From NCBI RefSeq assembly GCF_029961155.1, contig NZ_JASBRH010000023.1, positions 1-64,000 of the forward strand: a stretch of DNA of 64,000 bases, given 5' to 3'. The notes beneath the pieces were generated by a model that saw only the letters and a list, made by a program, of their open reading frames with translations, ran no database searches and was not told where the DNA came from. This document shows, piece after piece, positions 39,319 through 49,954 of the stretch (its first letter is position 1; each line of letters opens with the position of its first letter). Source of the DNA: Pontibacterium granulatum. GTDB lineage: Bacteria; Pseudomonadota; Gammaproteobacteria; Pseudomonadales; Balneatricaceae. Position numbers and translations under genes: made by a program.

Positions 39319-40089
39319 ATGAGCTTTACCGTTATCATTCCGGCGCGTTATGCGTCCAGCCGCTTTCCGGGTAAGCCGTTGGCAGACCTTGCCGGTAAGC
39401 CGATGGTGCAGCATGTGTATGAGCGGGCCCTGGAGAGTGAGGCTGATCGCGTAATCATTGCGACCGATGATCAGCGTATCGCGGACGTTGCGACCGGTTT
39501 TGGTGCCGAGGTGTGTATGACCTCCGCAGATCATCCGTCCGGTACCGACCGTTTGCAGGAAGTGGTAAAGCTGCAGGGCTTTTACGCAGATGACATCGTT
39601 GTCAACGTTCAGGGTGATGAGCCGCTGGTGCCGCCGCGTGTGATCAACCAAGTGGCGCATAACCTGAAAGCAGAACCTACCGCAAGTATCGCGACATTGA
39701 GTGAGCCAATAGAAGATGTAGAAGCGCTGCTAAATCCGAACGTGGTGAAGGTGGTGAGCGATGCTAAAGGGCGGGCACTCTATTTCAGTCGTGCGCCGAT
39801 GCCGTGGCCGCGTGACCAGTTTAATACCGAGGAAGGACGTCAGCGGATGCCGCAAGGCTTCTCCTGGCAGCGCCATATCGGTATCTACGCGTATCGTGTA
39901 AAACTGTTGAACGACTTTGTGACCTGGCCGCCAGCGCCGCTGGAAGAGACCGAGTGTCTGGAGCAGCTGCGTGCGATGTGGAACGGTGCGCAGATTCATG
40001 TGGCACTGGCTGATGAGCTGCCACCGGCGGGCGTAGATACACCGGAAGATCTGGAGCGTATTCGTCAACTCCTGGAGTCTCAGGCATGA
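39319..40089 (+). CDS. kdsB: 3-deoxy-manno-octulosonate cytidylyltransferase KdsB
   Basis: KdsB makes CMP-Kdo, the donor for the lipopolysaccharide inner core. The 256-residue protein begins with the nucleotide-binding [19 protein letters not shown], contains the conserved QGDEPLVPP metal/substrate loop and the HIGIYAYR and LEQLRAMW motifs. It follows the Trm112-like gene and overlaps the phosphatase gene by four bases (ATGA). Confidence 0.97.
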   Translation: MSFTVIIPARYASSRFPGKPLADLAGKPMVQHVYERALESEADRVIIATDDQRIADVATGFGAEVCMTSADHPSGTDRLQEVVKLQGFYADDIVVNVQGDEPLVPPRVINQVAHNLKAEPTASIATLSEPIEDVEALLNPNVVKVVSDAKGRALYFSRAPMPWPRDQFNTEEGRQRMPQGFSWQRHIGIYAYRVKLLNDFVTWPPAPLEETECLEQLRAMWNGAQIHVALADELPPAGVDTPEDLERIRQLLESQA

Positions 40090-40562
40090 CACGGGTGCTT
40101 TTTGTCTGCCTGGGCAATATCTGTCGATCTCCGACAGCGCATGGTGTGTTTCAGCACTGCGTGGACCGGGCGGGGCTGGCGGATCTGGTCGAGGTGGATT
40201 CTGCCGGCACTGCGGCCTATCACGTGGGTAACAGTCCGGATCCGCGCTCTATGGCTGCAGCGCGTCAGCGTGGATACGATCTCAGTCCGCTGCGAGCGCG
40301 TCAGGCGGTCGAAGAGGATTTTGACCGGTTTGATTATATTCTGGCCATGGATCACAGCAATCTGAGCAATCTCAAGCGTATTCAACCTGATCACTTTGGT
40401 GGTCACCTGGGGTTGTTCCTTGAATTTGCGCATCAGTTTGATGACGTTGAAGTGCCTGATCCTTACTACGGCGGTGATGAGGGGTTCAGTCATGTGCTGG
40501 ACTTGGTTGAAGCGGCCTCTGAAGGATTGTTGGCACAGATCCGGCAGGAGCTGGCCCGTTGA
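40086..40562 (+). CDS. Low-molecular-weight protein tyrosine phosphatase
   Basis: The 158-residue protein has the phosphatase P-loop [10 protein letters not shown] (the CX5R motif, near residue 7) and the general-acid aspartate in VPDPYYGG near residue 127. Family members dephosphorylate tyrosine kinases or act in exopolysaccharide control. It lies between kdsB and murB, as in P. aeruginosa (ptpA position). The substrate is unknown. Its stop overlaps the TTG start of murB. Confidence 0.93.
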   Translation: MTRVLFVCLGNICRSPTAHGVFQHCVDRAGLADLVEVDSAGTAAYHVGNSPDPRSMAAARQRGYDLSPLRARQAVEEDFDRFDYILAMDHSNLSNLKRIQPDHFGGHLGLFLEFAHQFDDVEVPDPYYGGDEGFSHVLDLVEAASEGLLAQIRQELAR

Positions 40563-41575
40563 GCGCACCGTTGAAAAACGCCGATCTCACCGCGCTGAAC
40601 AGCTTTGGATTTGCTTCACGTGCTCAGTATCTTTTTGATGCTGCAAGCGATTCCGAGTTGTTGGAGGCCGTCGCTTTTGCCTGTGAGCAAGAGTTGCCGT
40701 TTCTGGTGATCGGTGGTGGTAGCAATCTGGTATTGGATGAATACATCCCGGGCGTGGTGGTGCGTCAGACCTCCAGTGGTTATCGGTTGCTAGAAGAGGA
40801 TGAGCAATCTGTACTGCTTGAGGTGGCGGCAGGGCAGAACTGGCATCAGTTGGTTGAACAAACCGTACATGCGGGCTGGAGCGGTCTGGAAAATATGGCG
40901 TTGATCCCGGGAACGGTTGGCGCTGCGCCTGTACAGAATATCGGTGCTTACGGTGTGGAGCTGAAAGACAGGTTTGTATCACTTACAGCTTACGACCGCG
41001 AAGAGCGAGTGTTTGTTGAGTTTTCCGCATCGCAGTGTTGCTTTGAATACCGCAATAGTATCTTTAAATCCGGTGCGCCTGGACGCTACATCATTACTCG
41101 TGTGCGACTGCGCTTAAGCAAGCTTTTTGCGCCCAGGACGGGTTACGGTGTCCTCTCTCACTATCTCGATGGACAGGACGTCACTGCGCAGCGTGTATTT
41201 GACGCGGTCGTTGCCATTCGTCAATCCAAGTTACCTGATCCTCAGGATTTGGGAAATGCCGGCAGTTTCTTTGAAAACCCCGTGGTACCGGTTGAGCAAT
41301 GTGAGCGGCTTCGTGCTGAATATCCCGATCTGGTGGCCTACCCTGAGCGTGACGGCTTCATGAAGCTGGCGGCTGGCTGGCTGATTGATCAGGCGGGGTG
41401 GAAAGGTTATCGGGCCGGTCATGTCGGTGTGTATGAAAAACAGGCGCTGGTGCTGGTCAATTATGGTCAGGGTTCGGCGCGAGAGCTGATGATGTTGGCG
41501 GCGAAGATTCAGGCTTCGGTGATGGAGAAATACGGTGTGGCCTTGGTGCCTGAGCCTCGCTGTTACCCACAATAG
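40559..41575 (+). CDS. murB: UDP-N-acetylenolpyruvoylglucosamine reductase MurB
   Basis: MurB makes UDP-MurNAc with NADPH and FAD, the second committed step of peptidoglycan synthesis. The 338-residue protein has the FAD motif VIGGGSNLVL, the GLENMALIPGTVGAAPVQNIGAYG stretch, and the catalytic YRNSIFK and GNAGSFFENP (active-site serine). The C-terminal PEPRCYPQ contains the acidic residue. This is the E. coli-like type I form. The start is TTG at 40559, sharing bases with the phosphatase TGA and preceded by CAGGAG. Confidence 0.95.
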   Translation: MSAPLKNADLTALNSFGFASRAQYLFDAASDSELLEAVAFACEQELPFLVIGGGSNLVLDEYIPGVVVRQTSSGYRLLEEDEQSVLLEVAAGQNWHQLVEQTVHAGWSGLENMALIPGTVGAAPVQNIGAYGVELKDRFVSLTAYDREERVFVEFSASQCCFEYRNSIFKSGAPGRYIITRVRLRLSKLFAPRTGYGVLSHYLDGQDVTAQRVFDAVVAIRQSKLPDPQDLGNAGSFFENPVVPVEQCERLRAEYPDLVAYPERDGFMKLAAGWLIDQAGWKGYRAGHVGVYEKQALVLVNYGQGSARELMMLAAKIQASVMEKYGVALVPEPRCYPQ

Positions 41576-41592
41576 TGCGAGAGTGTATCAAT

Positions 41593-41621
41593 AAAAAACC
41601 GCGCATTAGCGCGGTTTTTTT
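41593..41621. terminator. Bidirectional terminator between murB and rne
   Basis: A twelve-base stem AAAAAACCGCGC/GCGCGGTTTTTT with an ATTA loop and a T run lies between the two convergent genes. Confidence 0.93.
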
Positions 41622-41631
41622 GTGTCTGTTA

Positions 41632-41661
41632 TTCATCGCAGCAGCGAAGTGCTGCGATGAA
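41632..41661. repeat. Perfect 12-base inverted repeat next to the rne stop
   Basis: TTCATCGCAGCA and TGCTGCGATGAA pair across a six-base loop. It has no T run. On the rne transcript it would form a hairpin just after the stop and before the terminator, perhaps stabilising the 3' end. Confidence 0.75.
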
Positions 41662-41672
41662 CGGGCTATTGC

Positions 41673-44600
41673 TTAGTTGTCCTGCTGATCCGTTTTGGCA
41701 GCCTTCTCAGCTTCCTGCTGGCGGCGACGGATTTCGCGAGGGTCGTTGGGCGCACGGGATCCGCGACGGCGACGACGTGGTGCGGCTTCCTCTTGCGGTG
41801 CTGCTTGATCTTCACTCGCAGCGGCCTTTTCAGCTTCAGCTTTTGGTTCTTCTGCTTTTGCTTCAGCAGACTCCGCAGTTGCATCGCTAGCTTCTTCTGC
41901 AGGTGCTGCTTCAGCTTTCTCATCAGCAGGGCTGCTTTCGGCTGCTTCTGCTTCGGTTTCTGCTGCTTCTGCTTCGGTTTCTGCTGCTTCTGCTTCAGGA
42001 GCTGCCGCTTCGGTAGGAATTTCCTCTGCTTCAGGTTCTGCTTTTGCCTCAGTCGCGGCAGTTTCTTCTGCTTTGGCTTCGGTCTCTGCTGCAGGTGCTG
42101 CTTCTTTCGCCGCTGCTTCTTCTGTTGGTGCTTCAGCTTCTGCAGCAGGTTTCTCTGCTTTAGCTTCTTCTGCAGGTGCTTCGGCTGCAACAGGCTCTAC
42201 TGCTGCTTCGGCTTCTTCAGATACCTGAGCGGTTTCCTCTGCCTTGGCAGGTTCGGAAGCAGGCGTGGTTTCCGCATTGGCTTCAGCTGCGGCGCTTTCA
42301 GCTGCGGTGCCTTTGCTTTCGGTTGCTGTTGGCTGGGCTTCCGCTTTGGCTTCAGGTTCTGCCTGTTCAGGCGCAGTGGTTTTGGCAGTTTTTGGCTCTT
42401 CAGCTTTGCCTGTCGTAGTTACTGCTTCGGTCGCTTTGGCTTCAACCGCTGCGCTATCTGGTGCTGTGGTTGTCACGGCTTCAGCTACCGCATCGGTAGT
42501 TGTCTGCTCGGTAACTTCAGCGTTGCTACGCTTAGCGGTGCGCTCGGAACCGCGACGGCGACGGCCACGACGGCGAGGATTGCGTGGTGCTTCTTCGCTC
42601 TTCTCTTCGGGCTTCGCTTCCTGGGTTTCTGCGCTTTCCGCTTTGCTTTCGCGCTGCTCCTTGGTTGCAGCTGCTTTACGGTCGTCTCCGTCTTTGCGGC
42701 TCTTGCGGCGGCGACGGGACTTGCTTGGTTTTTCCTGTTCTTCAGCTACCAGAGGCTGATCCGGTTCTGGCTGGATGGTGATGATTTCGTCGCTGTCTTT
42801 TTTGTTGCGACGGCGGTCATCACGGCGGCGACCTTTCTTGCCGCTCAGCTTGCGGCCGCCACGTTCTTCACGCTTTTCGCGGGTGTCACGGCTTTCAGAT
42901 TTGTCTTCTGCTGCGGGTTCCGCTTTTGCTTCCGGCTTCGCTTCTTCGCCACCGCCAAACAGGCTGCGGAACAGGCGTCCAAAGAAGGAGCTGCTTTGCT
43001 GTGGTGTTGCGGCTGCGCTAGGCTGTGTCGGAGCGGCAACAGGGGCTTCTGGTGCCTCCTGAACCGGAGCTTCCTGAGGCGCGGGAGTCTTCGGTGCTAC
43101 GGTGCGCACGGCAGCCTGTTCACGTGGTGCTACAGTCTTGGTGCTGGCTTCGATTTCCGGCAGCTGTTCTTCTGGCTCGGGCTGTAGGGTGTAGCTGGCA
43201 TCGTTGGTGGTAGCAACGGTGTGGTCATCGCGCAGGCGTACTACTTCGTAGTGCGGTGTTTCCATGTTTGGATTCGGCACGATCACAACGCGCACGTTGT
43301 GGCGCAGCTCAACATCGTGAACTGCGTGACGCTTTTCGTTCAGCAGGAAGGTCGCGACGGTAACCGGTAGGATCGCGCGGATCTGTGCGGTGCGGTCTTT
43401 GGCGGATTCTTCTTCAATCAAGCGCAGGATGGACAGCGCCAGTGATTCGGTGTCACGGATGGTGCCCTGGCCGTTACAGCGCGGACATACCACACCGCGG
43501 CTTTCTGCCAGGGAAGGGCGCAGGCGCTGACGGGACATTTCCAGCAGGCCAAAGCGGGAGATTCGGCCGGTCTGTACGCGGGCGCGGTCCAGCTTCAGTG
43601 CGTCACGCAGGCGGTTTTCCACTTCGCGCTGGTTTTTGATCGGTGTCATATCGATGAAGTCGATCACGATCAGGCCGCCGATATCACGCAGGCGTAACTG
43701 GCGAGCGATCTCGTCCGCCGCTTCCAGGTTGGTGTTCAGTGCGGTTTCTTCGATATCGCCACCGCGCGTTGCGCGTGCAGAGTTGATATCGATGGATACC
43801 AGTGCTTCGGTTGGATCGATCACAATAGAGCCGCCAGACGGCAGTTTCACTTCGCGCTGGAACGCTGTTTCGATCTGAGTCTCGATCTGGAAGCGGTTGA
43901 ACAGAGGAGTTTGTTCGGCGTAGTGCTTAATTTTCTGCTCGTAAGACGGCATTACCTGGGTAACGAAGTTTTTCGCATCGTTGTATACCGCTTCATCGTC
44001 GATCAGTACTTCACCGATGTCGGCGCGCAGGTAGTCGCGGATAGCGCGAATCACCACGTTGCTTTCCTGATAGATCAGGAAAGGTGCTTTGCGGGATTCC
44101 ACTTCCTTGATTGCGCTCCACAGGGTGGCCAGGTAGTCCAGGTCCCACTGTAGCTCTTCGGTTGAGCGGCCAATGCCGGCGGTACGGACGATGATCCCCA
44201 TTTTGTCAGGGATGTTTACGCCGTCTAGAGCTTCTTTCAGTTGGGTGCGGTCGCTACCTTCTATGCGGCGGGAGATGCCGCCGGCACGTGGATTGTTTGG
44301 CATCAGGACCAAGTAGCGGCCAGCCAGGCTGATAAAGGTGGTCAGTGCAGCGCCTTTGTTGCCGCGCTCCTCCTTGTCCACCTGAACGATAACCTCTGTG
44401 CCCTCGCGTACCACTTCTTTGATGTTCGGGCGCGAACCGCGCTCTGGTTGCTTGGAGAAGTATTCGCGGGAGATCTCTTTCAGGGGCAGGAAACCGTGGC
44501 GCTCGGCACCATAGTCAACAAATGCCGCTTCCAGGCTTGGCTCTACGCGGGTGATACGGCCTTTGTAGATGTTGGCTTTTTTCTGCTCGCGGGAGCCGGA

Positions 44601-44690
44601 TTCTATATCCAGGTCATACAGGCGCTGGCCATCAACCAGCGCTACGCGCAACTCTTCAGGCTGAGTTGCGTTAATCAGCATTCTTTTCAT
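41673..44690 (-). CDS. rne: Ribonuclease E
   Basis: RNase E is the main endonuclease of mRNA decay and rRNA/tRNA processing. The 1005-residue protein begins [20 protein letters not shown]. The S1 domain is at about residues 35-120, followed by RNase H-like and DNase I-like parts with the catalytic aspartate regions (VIDFIDM and LVSIDINSA). The zinc link CPRCNGQG is at about residues 405-412. From about residue 500 the scaffold region is disordered: arginine-rich RNA-binding patches, then a very long Ala/Glu-rich section (about residues 690-960), ending in an arginine-rich tail. The Ala/Glu tract is encoded partly by short DNA repeats. It is monocistronic, with a long leader. Confidence 0.96.
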   Translation of the reverse strand: MKRMLINATQPEELRVALVDGQRLYDLDIESGSREQKKANIYKGRITRVEPSLEAAFVDYGAERHGFLPLKEISREYFSKQPERGSRPNIKEVVREGTEVIVQVDKEERGNKGAALTTFISLAGRYLVLMPNNPRAGGISRRIEGSDRTQLKEALDGVNIPDKMGIIVRTAGIGRSTEELQWDLDYLATLWSAIKEVESRKAPFLIYQESNVVIRAIRDYLRADIGEVLIDDEAVYNDAKNFVTQVMPSYEQKIKHYAEQTPLFNRFQIETQIETAFQREVKLPSGGSIVIDPTEALVSIDINSARATRGGDIEETALNTNLEAADEIARQLRLRDIGGLIVIDFIDMTPIKNQREVENRLRDALKLDRARVQTGRISRFGLLEMSRQRLRPSLAESRGVVCPRCNGQGTIRDTESLALSILRLIEEESAKDRTAQIRAILPVTVATFLLNEKRHAVHDVELRHNVRVVIVPNPNMETPHYEVVRLRDDHTVATTNDASYTLQPEPEEQLPEIEASTKTVAPREQAAVRTVAPKTPAPQEAPVQEAPEAPVAAPTQPSAAATPQQSSSFFGRLFRSLFGGGEEAKPEAKAEPAAEDKSESRDTREKREERGGRKLSGKKGRRRDDRRRNKKDSDEIITIQPEPDQPLVAEEQEKPSKSRRRRKSRKDGDDRKAAATKEQRESKAESAETQEAKPEEKSEEAPRNPRRRGRRRRGSERTAKRSNAEVTEQTTTDAVAEAVTTTAPDSAAVEAKATEAVTTTGKAEEPKTAKTTAPEQAEPEAKAEAQPTATESKGTAAESAAAEANAETTPASEPAKAEETAQVSEEAEAAVEPVAAEAPAEEAKAEKPAAEAEAPTEEAAAKEAAPAAETEAKAEETAATEAKAEPEAEEIPTEAAAPEAEAAETEAEAAETEAEAAESSPADEKAEAAPAEEASDATAESAEAKAEEPKAEAEKAAASEDQAAPQEEAAPRRRRRGSRAPNDPREIRRRQQEAEKAAKTDQQDN
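41941..41999. repeat. 21-base tandem repeat within the rne Ala/Glu tract
   Basis: GCTGCTTCTGCTTCGGTTTCT occurs twice in tandem, followed by a partial third copy. On the coding strand it encodes the seven-residue unit AETEAEA in the acidic scaffold of RNase E. Such repeats can change in number without breaking the reading frame. Confidence 0.8.
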
Positions 44691-45279
44691 TGGTATGAAC
44701 GTTCTCTTTAGGAACGTATCTCAAACCCCACTATTCGTGCGATCTTCGTGGCGCTTTAGGGGCGCAATCCTGTCCTGTAAGGCATGGTCATATCAGCGCG
44801 GCAGCCGGATGGGGCTGGTTACGATCTATATCTCGCGCGCACAACGGCCCGCGCAGCGCAGGCTCTGTCAAAGCGCTGCGCTGCGGGTCTTATTATTGTG
44901 TGACCACACGGTCGCAAGCGGCGACCGGCGGTTATGCCTATCGGTGGAGGAAACTTCAGCCTCTGTTATTCTTCTGGTTTGTTGTGTCTGCCGTTTATTA
45001 AGGGCAGGTTCCTGGCTGAAGTGCGTCTCCACCTCCGACCGGACCTTGTCACAAGGCCAGTGGGTGAAATACGTTCCGAATTAAAAAATCTTTTTACGTG
45101 CGACAGTTATCGCAATTCTTCGGCTGTTGTGGAGCGACGTGAGACACGCCCGCTGTATTAATTTTCGCGAATTGGCGAGTGATTGCATAAAGATAAAGCC
45201 AATTGTCCACAGCAGCGCTAGAATATAGCAGCTATAACCCTAGGCATCAATTCGACGCGGTGGACTCTATCCTATTCAT
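44691..45279. promoter_or_regulatory. Long rne leader and rluC promoter region with stem-loops
   Basis: No gene is evident in these 589 bases between divergent rne and rluC. In E. coli a 361-base rne leader mediates autoregulation, and a comparable leader is plausible here. Hairpins visible are CGGTCGC/GCGACCG (44909-44927), a GC-rich arm pair CCCGCGCAGCGC with GCGCTGCGCTGCGGG (44848-44887), and ACGTTC/GAACGT just above the rne start (44699-44717). The sequence homology to known rne leaders could not be tested. Confidence 0.5.
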
Positions 45280-46254
45280 ATGTCAGAAAAAAACAGCAGT
45301 ACAAATACGTCAGTAAGGTTTGTTGAAATCGAGGAAGATTTTGACGGACAACGGATCGATAATTTCCTTCGCACCGAACTAAAAGGTGTTCCTAAAAGTC
45401 TCATCTACCGCATCCTGCGCAAAGGCGAGTTGCGCGTTAATAAAAAACGCGTGAAACCGGAGTACCGTCTGCAGGGTGGTGATCTGGTGCGTATTCCACC
45501 AATTCGTGTCGCCGAGCGCGACGAGGCGCCAAAACCTTCAGACAATCTTCAGCGGATACTGGAAGACTCCGTACTGTATGAAGATAAGGATCTGATTGTT
45601 GTGAATAAGCCTTCGGGACTGGCTGTGCACGGCGGTAGTGGCGTCAGTCTGGGGTTAATTGAGGCGTTCCGTCAGATTCGACCTGAATGTCGCTTTCTGG
45701 AGTTGGTGCATCGTCTTGATCGTGATACCTCCGGTTGTATCATGATTGCAAAAAAGCGTAGCGCCCTGAAATTCATGCACGAAGCGCTGCAAAAGAGTCG
45801 TATCACTAAAATTTACAACGCACTGGTCGATGGTTCTTGGTCTGAGCGTAAAAAACGCATCGATGCGCCGTTGCGTAAAAACGAGCTTAAATCGGGCGAA
45901 CGCGTGGTGCGGGTTCAGGCAGACGGTAAGGCGTCGCTGACTGAGTACAAGGTGCTGCGTCGTATAGGTCGGGTAGCAACGCTGGTGGAGGCGCGACCAA
46001 TTACCGGTCGTACCCATCAGATTCGTGTGCACTGCCAGTTTGCCGGTCATGCAATTATTGGCGATGACAAATATGGGCTGGACGAGACCAACCGCCACAT
46101 GAAGGAAGTGGGAATCAAACGCCTGTTTTTGCATGCGGCGGAACTGCGTATCCCGTTGCCATCCGGCGGTCGGATGGTGATCAAGGCTCCTTTGGATAAA
46201 CAACTTCTCGGTGCGATGGATGCACTTGATGAAAAACTGAAAACGATAGGCTGA
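45280..46254 (+). CDS. rluC: 23S rRNA pseudouridine synthase RluC
   Basis: RluC makes pseudouridine at 23S rRNA positions 955, 2504 and 2580 in E. coli. The 324-residue protein has an N-terminal S4 RNA-binding domain (about residues 20-75: RIDNFLRTELKGVPKSLIYR) and the RluA-type catalytic domain with HRLDRDTSG, whose aspartate is catalytic, plus RTHQIRVH. RluC is preferred over RluA or RluD because the gene is divergent from rne, as in E. coli and Pseudomonas. Confidence 0.95.
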   Translation: MSEKNSSTNTSVRFVEIEEDFDGQRIDNFLRTELKGVPKSLIYRILRKGELRVNKKRVKPEYRLQGGDLVRIPPIRVAERDEAPKPSDNLQRILEDSVLYEDKDLIVVNKPSGLAVHGGSGVSLGLIEAFRQIRPECRFLELVHRLDRDTSGCIMIAKKRSALKFMHEALQKSRITKIYNALVDGSWSERKKRIDAPLRKNELKSGERVVRVQADGKASLTEYKVLRRIGRVATLVEARPITGRTHQIRVHCQFAGHAIIGDDKYGLDETNRHMKEVGIKRLFLHAAELRIPLPSGGRMVIKAPLDKQLLGAMDALDEKLKTIG

Positions 46255-46259
46255 GTTTG

Positions 46260-47369
46260 ATGTCTGAGATGATCAGCAACGAGACTTTTTTTAGTGCTGC
46301 AGAGCGCATCATGGGTGAAGGTGGTATTCCAACCCTGGATGTAATGGCTGAAGCGTTGTCATGTGACGTTGATGAGCTGAAAGAACCGTACGAGGCGTGG
46401 TGGGCCCTGATTGCCAGCCGCATACGCGATGGCAGTCGTGCCGTTGACGTGAGTATTCAGGATGTTCCTGACGCTATCAACTCCGCATTCAGTCGTATCT
46501 GGAATGAAGCGCTTAACGAGGCGTACAACCGATTTAGTCTGGAACGCCGTAGCGCAAGCGCGGGTGTGGAGGAACAGAGTCGTCATCACGAAGAGGAGCT
46601 GATCCGTTCCCGCAACAATCTGGATGAGGTTGAAGACAAGTTGCGTCTTCAGATCGAACGTAACCAGGGAGCAGATATCCAGATCAAAGCACTGGAAGCG
46701 GAAGTAAAAGTGCTTAAGGCGAGCCTGGAATCCGAAACCGGGCAGCGCAAGGATCAGGAACATCGTGCGTCTGAGTTGGAGCATGAGATCGGGCAGTTGC
46801 GCCGAACCATCGATGAAGCACGTCGCACCTTCGAGCAGCGCCTGAAAGATGAGCAGCGTAACGCGTTGGAGACGGTGAGCAAATCAGAGGCAGACGTTCG
46901 TTACTACCGCAGCTCACTGGAGAAAGTACGGGAAGAGGCGGGTAAGAAGGAATCTGCGCTGACCAAGTCGATTCATGATCTGAAAGCGGAGCTGGCCAAG
47001 CGCGATGTAAAGATCGACAGCCACTTTACCCAGATCAAGAGCCTGGAATCGGAGTTGAAGGGAGTTAAGCAAAATCAAGGCAGCACAAACCGAGATCTGT
47101 CTAAACTAAATAGTCAGTTATTGGCGGAAACCAATAAGAATAAGCGACTGGAAGAGAAGATAACGGAGCTGCAGGAAGAGTTGCGTATTGCTCAGCAGAA
47201 AAAAGTGGTTGCTGGTAATGAGGCATCACGTCGAGAAAATACGATTCGCAACCAACTGAATGAACGCGAAGATGAGCTGGTGCGCCTGCGTGGTCGCAAT
47301 GCGACGCTTGAGAAACGAATGATCGGTCTGGATGAAGAGATTCGTCGCTTGAAGGCTGCGGCACACTGA
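46260..47369 (+). CDS. KfrA-like DNA-binding coiled-coil protein
   Basis: The 369-residue protein has an N-terminal KfrA-type domain of about 90 residues (AAERIMGEGGIPTLDVMAEA and RIWNEALNEA) that resembles the KfrA_N DNA-binding family. Residues from about 95 to 365 form a long coiled coil rich in Glu, Arg and Lys heptads. In plasmid RK2, KfrA is a repressor and contributes to plasmid stability. Here it is chromosomal, 5 bases after rluC and before cysB, so it is probably cotranscribed with rluC. The DNA target is unknown; a structural or nucleoid role is only a possibility. Confidence 0.75.
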   Translation: MSEMISNETFFSAAERIMGEGGIPTLDVMAEALSCDVDELKEPYEAWWALIASRIRDGSRAVDVSIQDVPDAINSAFSRIWNEALNEAYNRFSLERRSASAGVEEQSRHHEEELIRSRNNLDEVEDKLRLQIERNQGADIQIKALEAEVKVLKASLESETGQRKDQEHRASELEHEIGQLRRTIDEARRTFEQRLKDEQRNALETVSKSEADVRYYRSSLEKVREEAGKKESALTKSIHDLKAELAKRDVKIDSHFTQIKSLESELKGVKQNQGSTNRDLSKLNSQLLAETNKNKRLEEKITELQEELRIAQQKKVVAGNEASRRENTIRNQLNEREDELVRLRGRNATLEKRMIGLDEEIRRLKAAAH

Positions 47370-47462
47370 GTGCGCAGGAGCGCGAATCTGTTTAATTTAT
47401 TCTAGACTGTTATAATAAACGCACTGTTAATTACCAAAAGCTTTGTTTTCCTTTGGGAGTAA

Positions 47463-48440
<978 letters not shown>

Positions 48441-48472
48441 TCTGGTTATGGTTGATCGATGACTAATTAAAG

Positions 48473-48495
48473 GGAGGCATAATGCCTCCTTTTTT
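48473..48495 (+). terminator. Rho-independent terminator after cysB
   Basis: GGAGGCA and TGCCTCC pair across a TAA loop, followed by six Ts. Confidence 0.9.
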
Positions 48496-48527
48496 GTGCC
48501 TGTTAAACGGCTGCCTCGCCGGGTGGC

Positions 48528-49553
48528 TTAGCGTTCAAATACCTGAGCCAATTTTCGGTAACTCTCCTGCCGTTTTTCAAAGTTGTGTGTTACGGCCACA
48601 ACAATCACCTCATCCACATCATAAAACGAAGCCTGAGCCTCGAGTATCTCGCGGCAGCGCTCCGGGGTACCGGTCACCATTGAATCACGGGTGATATCAA
48701 AGGCGTGTTGATCCGAAGGTGAGAGTTTCTTGTAGAGGTCCATACACTCTTCCGGTGAACGAATTCCTTCCCGAATCCCGTTCGCAGCCTGGATCTTCCA
48801 GAACGCGTGGGATGCAGCGAGTAACTTTGCTTCTTCGGCGGTGTCAGCGCAGATGACCGCGCTGGAGATCATCGCTTCAGGGGTTTGCATGCGGCTACCC
48901 GGACGAGCCCGGAATGATGCTTTGTATTGCTGAATGATTTCAGCAGGGCGCTCGTGAGTACCAATAAACAGTGCGAGTACAAATCCCACGCCGAAGTGCG
49001 CCGCCAGGTCGACACTGCCGGCAGCTGAGCCGAGTGTCCACAGGTCCGGTGCGCTGCTGTCGGTGGGGGTGACGTGAAGCCCACCAAACGGATGTTCTTT
49101 AGGGATCCGGTTGTCGGCAAAGCCTACCAGTGCTTCCACCAGTTCAGGATAGATGTCTCGTTCCGCTGGGGTATTTGGATAAGCGAGCGCGCGACTGGGT
49201 AGCTCCGCGCCGCCTGGGGCACGACCGAAACCCAGGTCGATGCGTCCGGGGAAAAAGGCTTCCAGCGTACGAAATACTTCCGCCACTTTATAAGGGCTGT
49301 AGTGGGAGAGCATAATGCCGCCACTGCCCACCTTGATCTGTTGAGTGTGGGCGGCGATCTGGCCGATCACAATCTCTGGGCAGGGGCTGGAGTAGCTTGG
49401 GGTGGCATGATGCTCGGCGACCCAGTAACGGTGGTAGCCCAGCTCATCGCAGGTTTTTGCCAGCTCCAGCGTGCGCTGCAAGCCCTGGGTCTGGGAGTTG
49501 TTCTCGTGGGCAGGGGATTGATCAACGACGCTGAGTTTCAATTTATCGGTCAT
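48528..49553 (-). CDS. Luciferase-like (LLM-class) flavin-dependent monooxygenase
   Basis: The 341-residue protein is a TIM-barrel flavin monooxygenase of the bacterial luciferase superfamily. Typical stretches are YHRYWVAEHHATPSYSSPCP, VGSGGIMLSHYSPYKVAEVFRTLEAFFPGRIDLGFGRAPG, and DLWTLGSAAGSVDLAA. Members use reduced FMN or F420; the substrate is not readable. It is the last gene of the operon with the GlcG-like protein and the sigma-54 regulator (ATGA overlaps at both joints), so the unit probably oxidises or detoxifies an organic compound sensed by the regulator. Confidence 0.9.
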   Translation of the reverse strand: MTDKLKLSVVDQSPAHENNSQTQGLQRTLELAKTCDELGYHRYWVAEHHATPSYSSPCPEIVIGQIAAHTQQIKVGSGGIMLSHYSPYKVAEVFRTLEAFFPGRIDLGFGRAPGGAELPSRALAYPNTPAERDIYPELVEALVGFADNRIPKEHPFGGLHVTPTDSSAPDLWTLGSAAGSVDLAAHFGVGFVLALFIGTHERPAEIIQQYKASFRARPGSRMQTPEAMISSAVICADTAEEAKLLAASHAFWKIQAANGIREGIRSPEECMDLYKKLSPSDQHAFDITRDSMVTGTPERCREILEAQASFYDVDEVIVVAVTHNFEKRQESYRKLAQVFER

Positions 49554-49954
49554 CGCACGCCCGCCTTATCCAGAGCATAGGTGGCGATCTCAAGGTCCTG
49601 CTCGGCGCTGCCGCCGGAGATGCCGAAGCCGCCAATCACGCCATTCGCCGCTTTCAGTGGGACCCCGCCCGGGAAACCCGTGAGTAATCCATTGCTCAGC
49701 TCTATCCCGGTGAGTTGTGCGTCCCGAATAAGCTGTCCGAAGTCGCCGGTGGGCATGGGAAACAGGGCGCAGGTGCGGGCTTTTCGCTGAGCGACGTCAG
49801 CCGAACCCAAAATCGCACCGTCCATGCGGCGGAACTCCAGCAAGTGTGCGCCACTATCGACAACAGCGATGGATACGTTGATGCCCATCTGTTGGGCTTT
49901 GTGTTCGGCCGCTTCGATCAGCTGGCGCGCGGTTTGGGAGCTAAGGGTATTCAT
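49550..49954 (-). CDS. GlcG/HbpS-family (DUF336) protein
   Basis: The 134-residue protein matches the GlcG/HbpS (DUF336) family: ARQLIEAAEHKAQQMGINVSIAVVDSGAHLLEFRRMDGA, the GVPLKAANGVIGGFGISGGSAEQDLEIA C-terminal signature. HbpS in Streptomyces binds haem, but other members lie in unrelated catabolic operons and their role is unclear. It overlaps its neighbours by four bases on both sides, making it the centre of a three-gene coupled operon. Confidence 0.88.
   Translation of the reverse strand: MNTLSSQTARQLIEAAEHKAQQMGINVSIAVVDSGAHLLEFRRMDGAILGSADVAQRKARTCALFPMPTGDFGQLIRDAQLTGIELSNGLLTGFPGGVPLKAANGVIGGFGISGGSAEQDLEIATYALDKAGVR

Noticed and set aside
41793-43187. 464-residue open frame antisense to rne
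   Set aside because: Phenylalanine/cysteine-rich translation is the mirror of the Ala/Glu repeats in RNase E.
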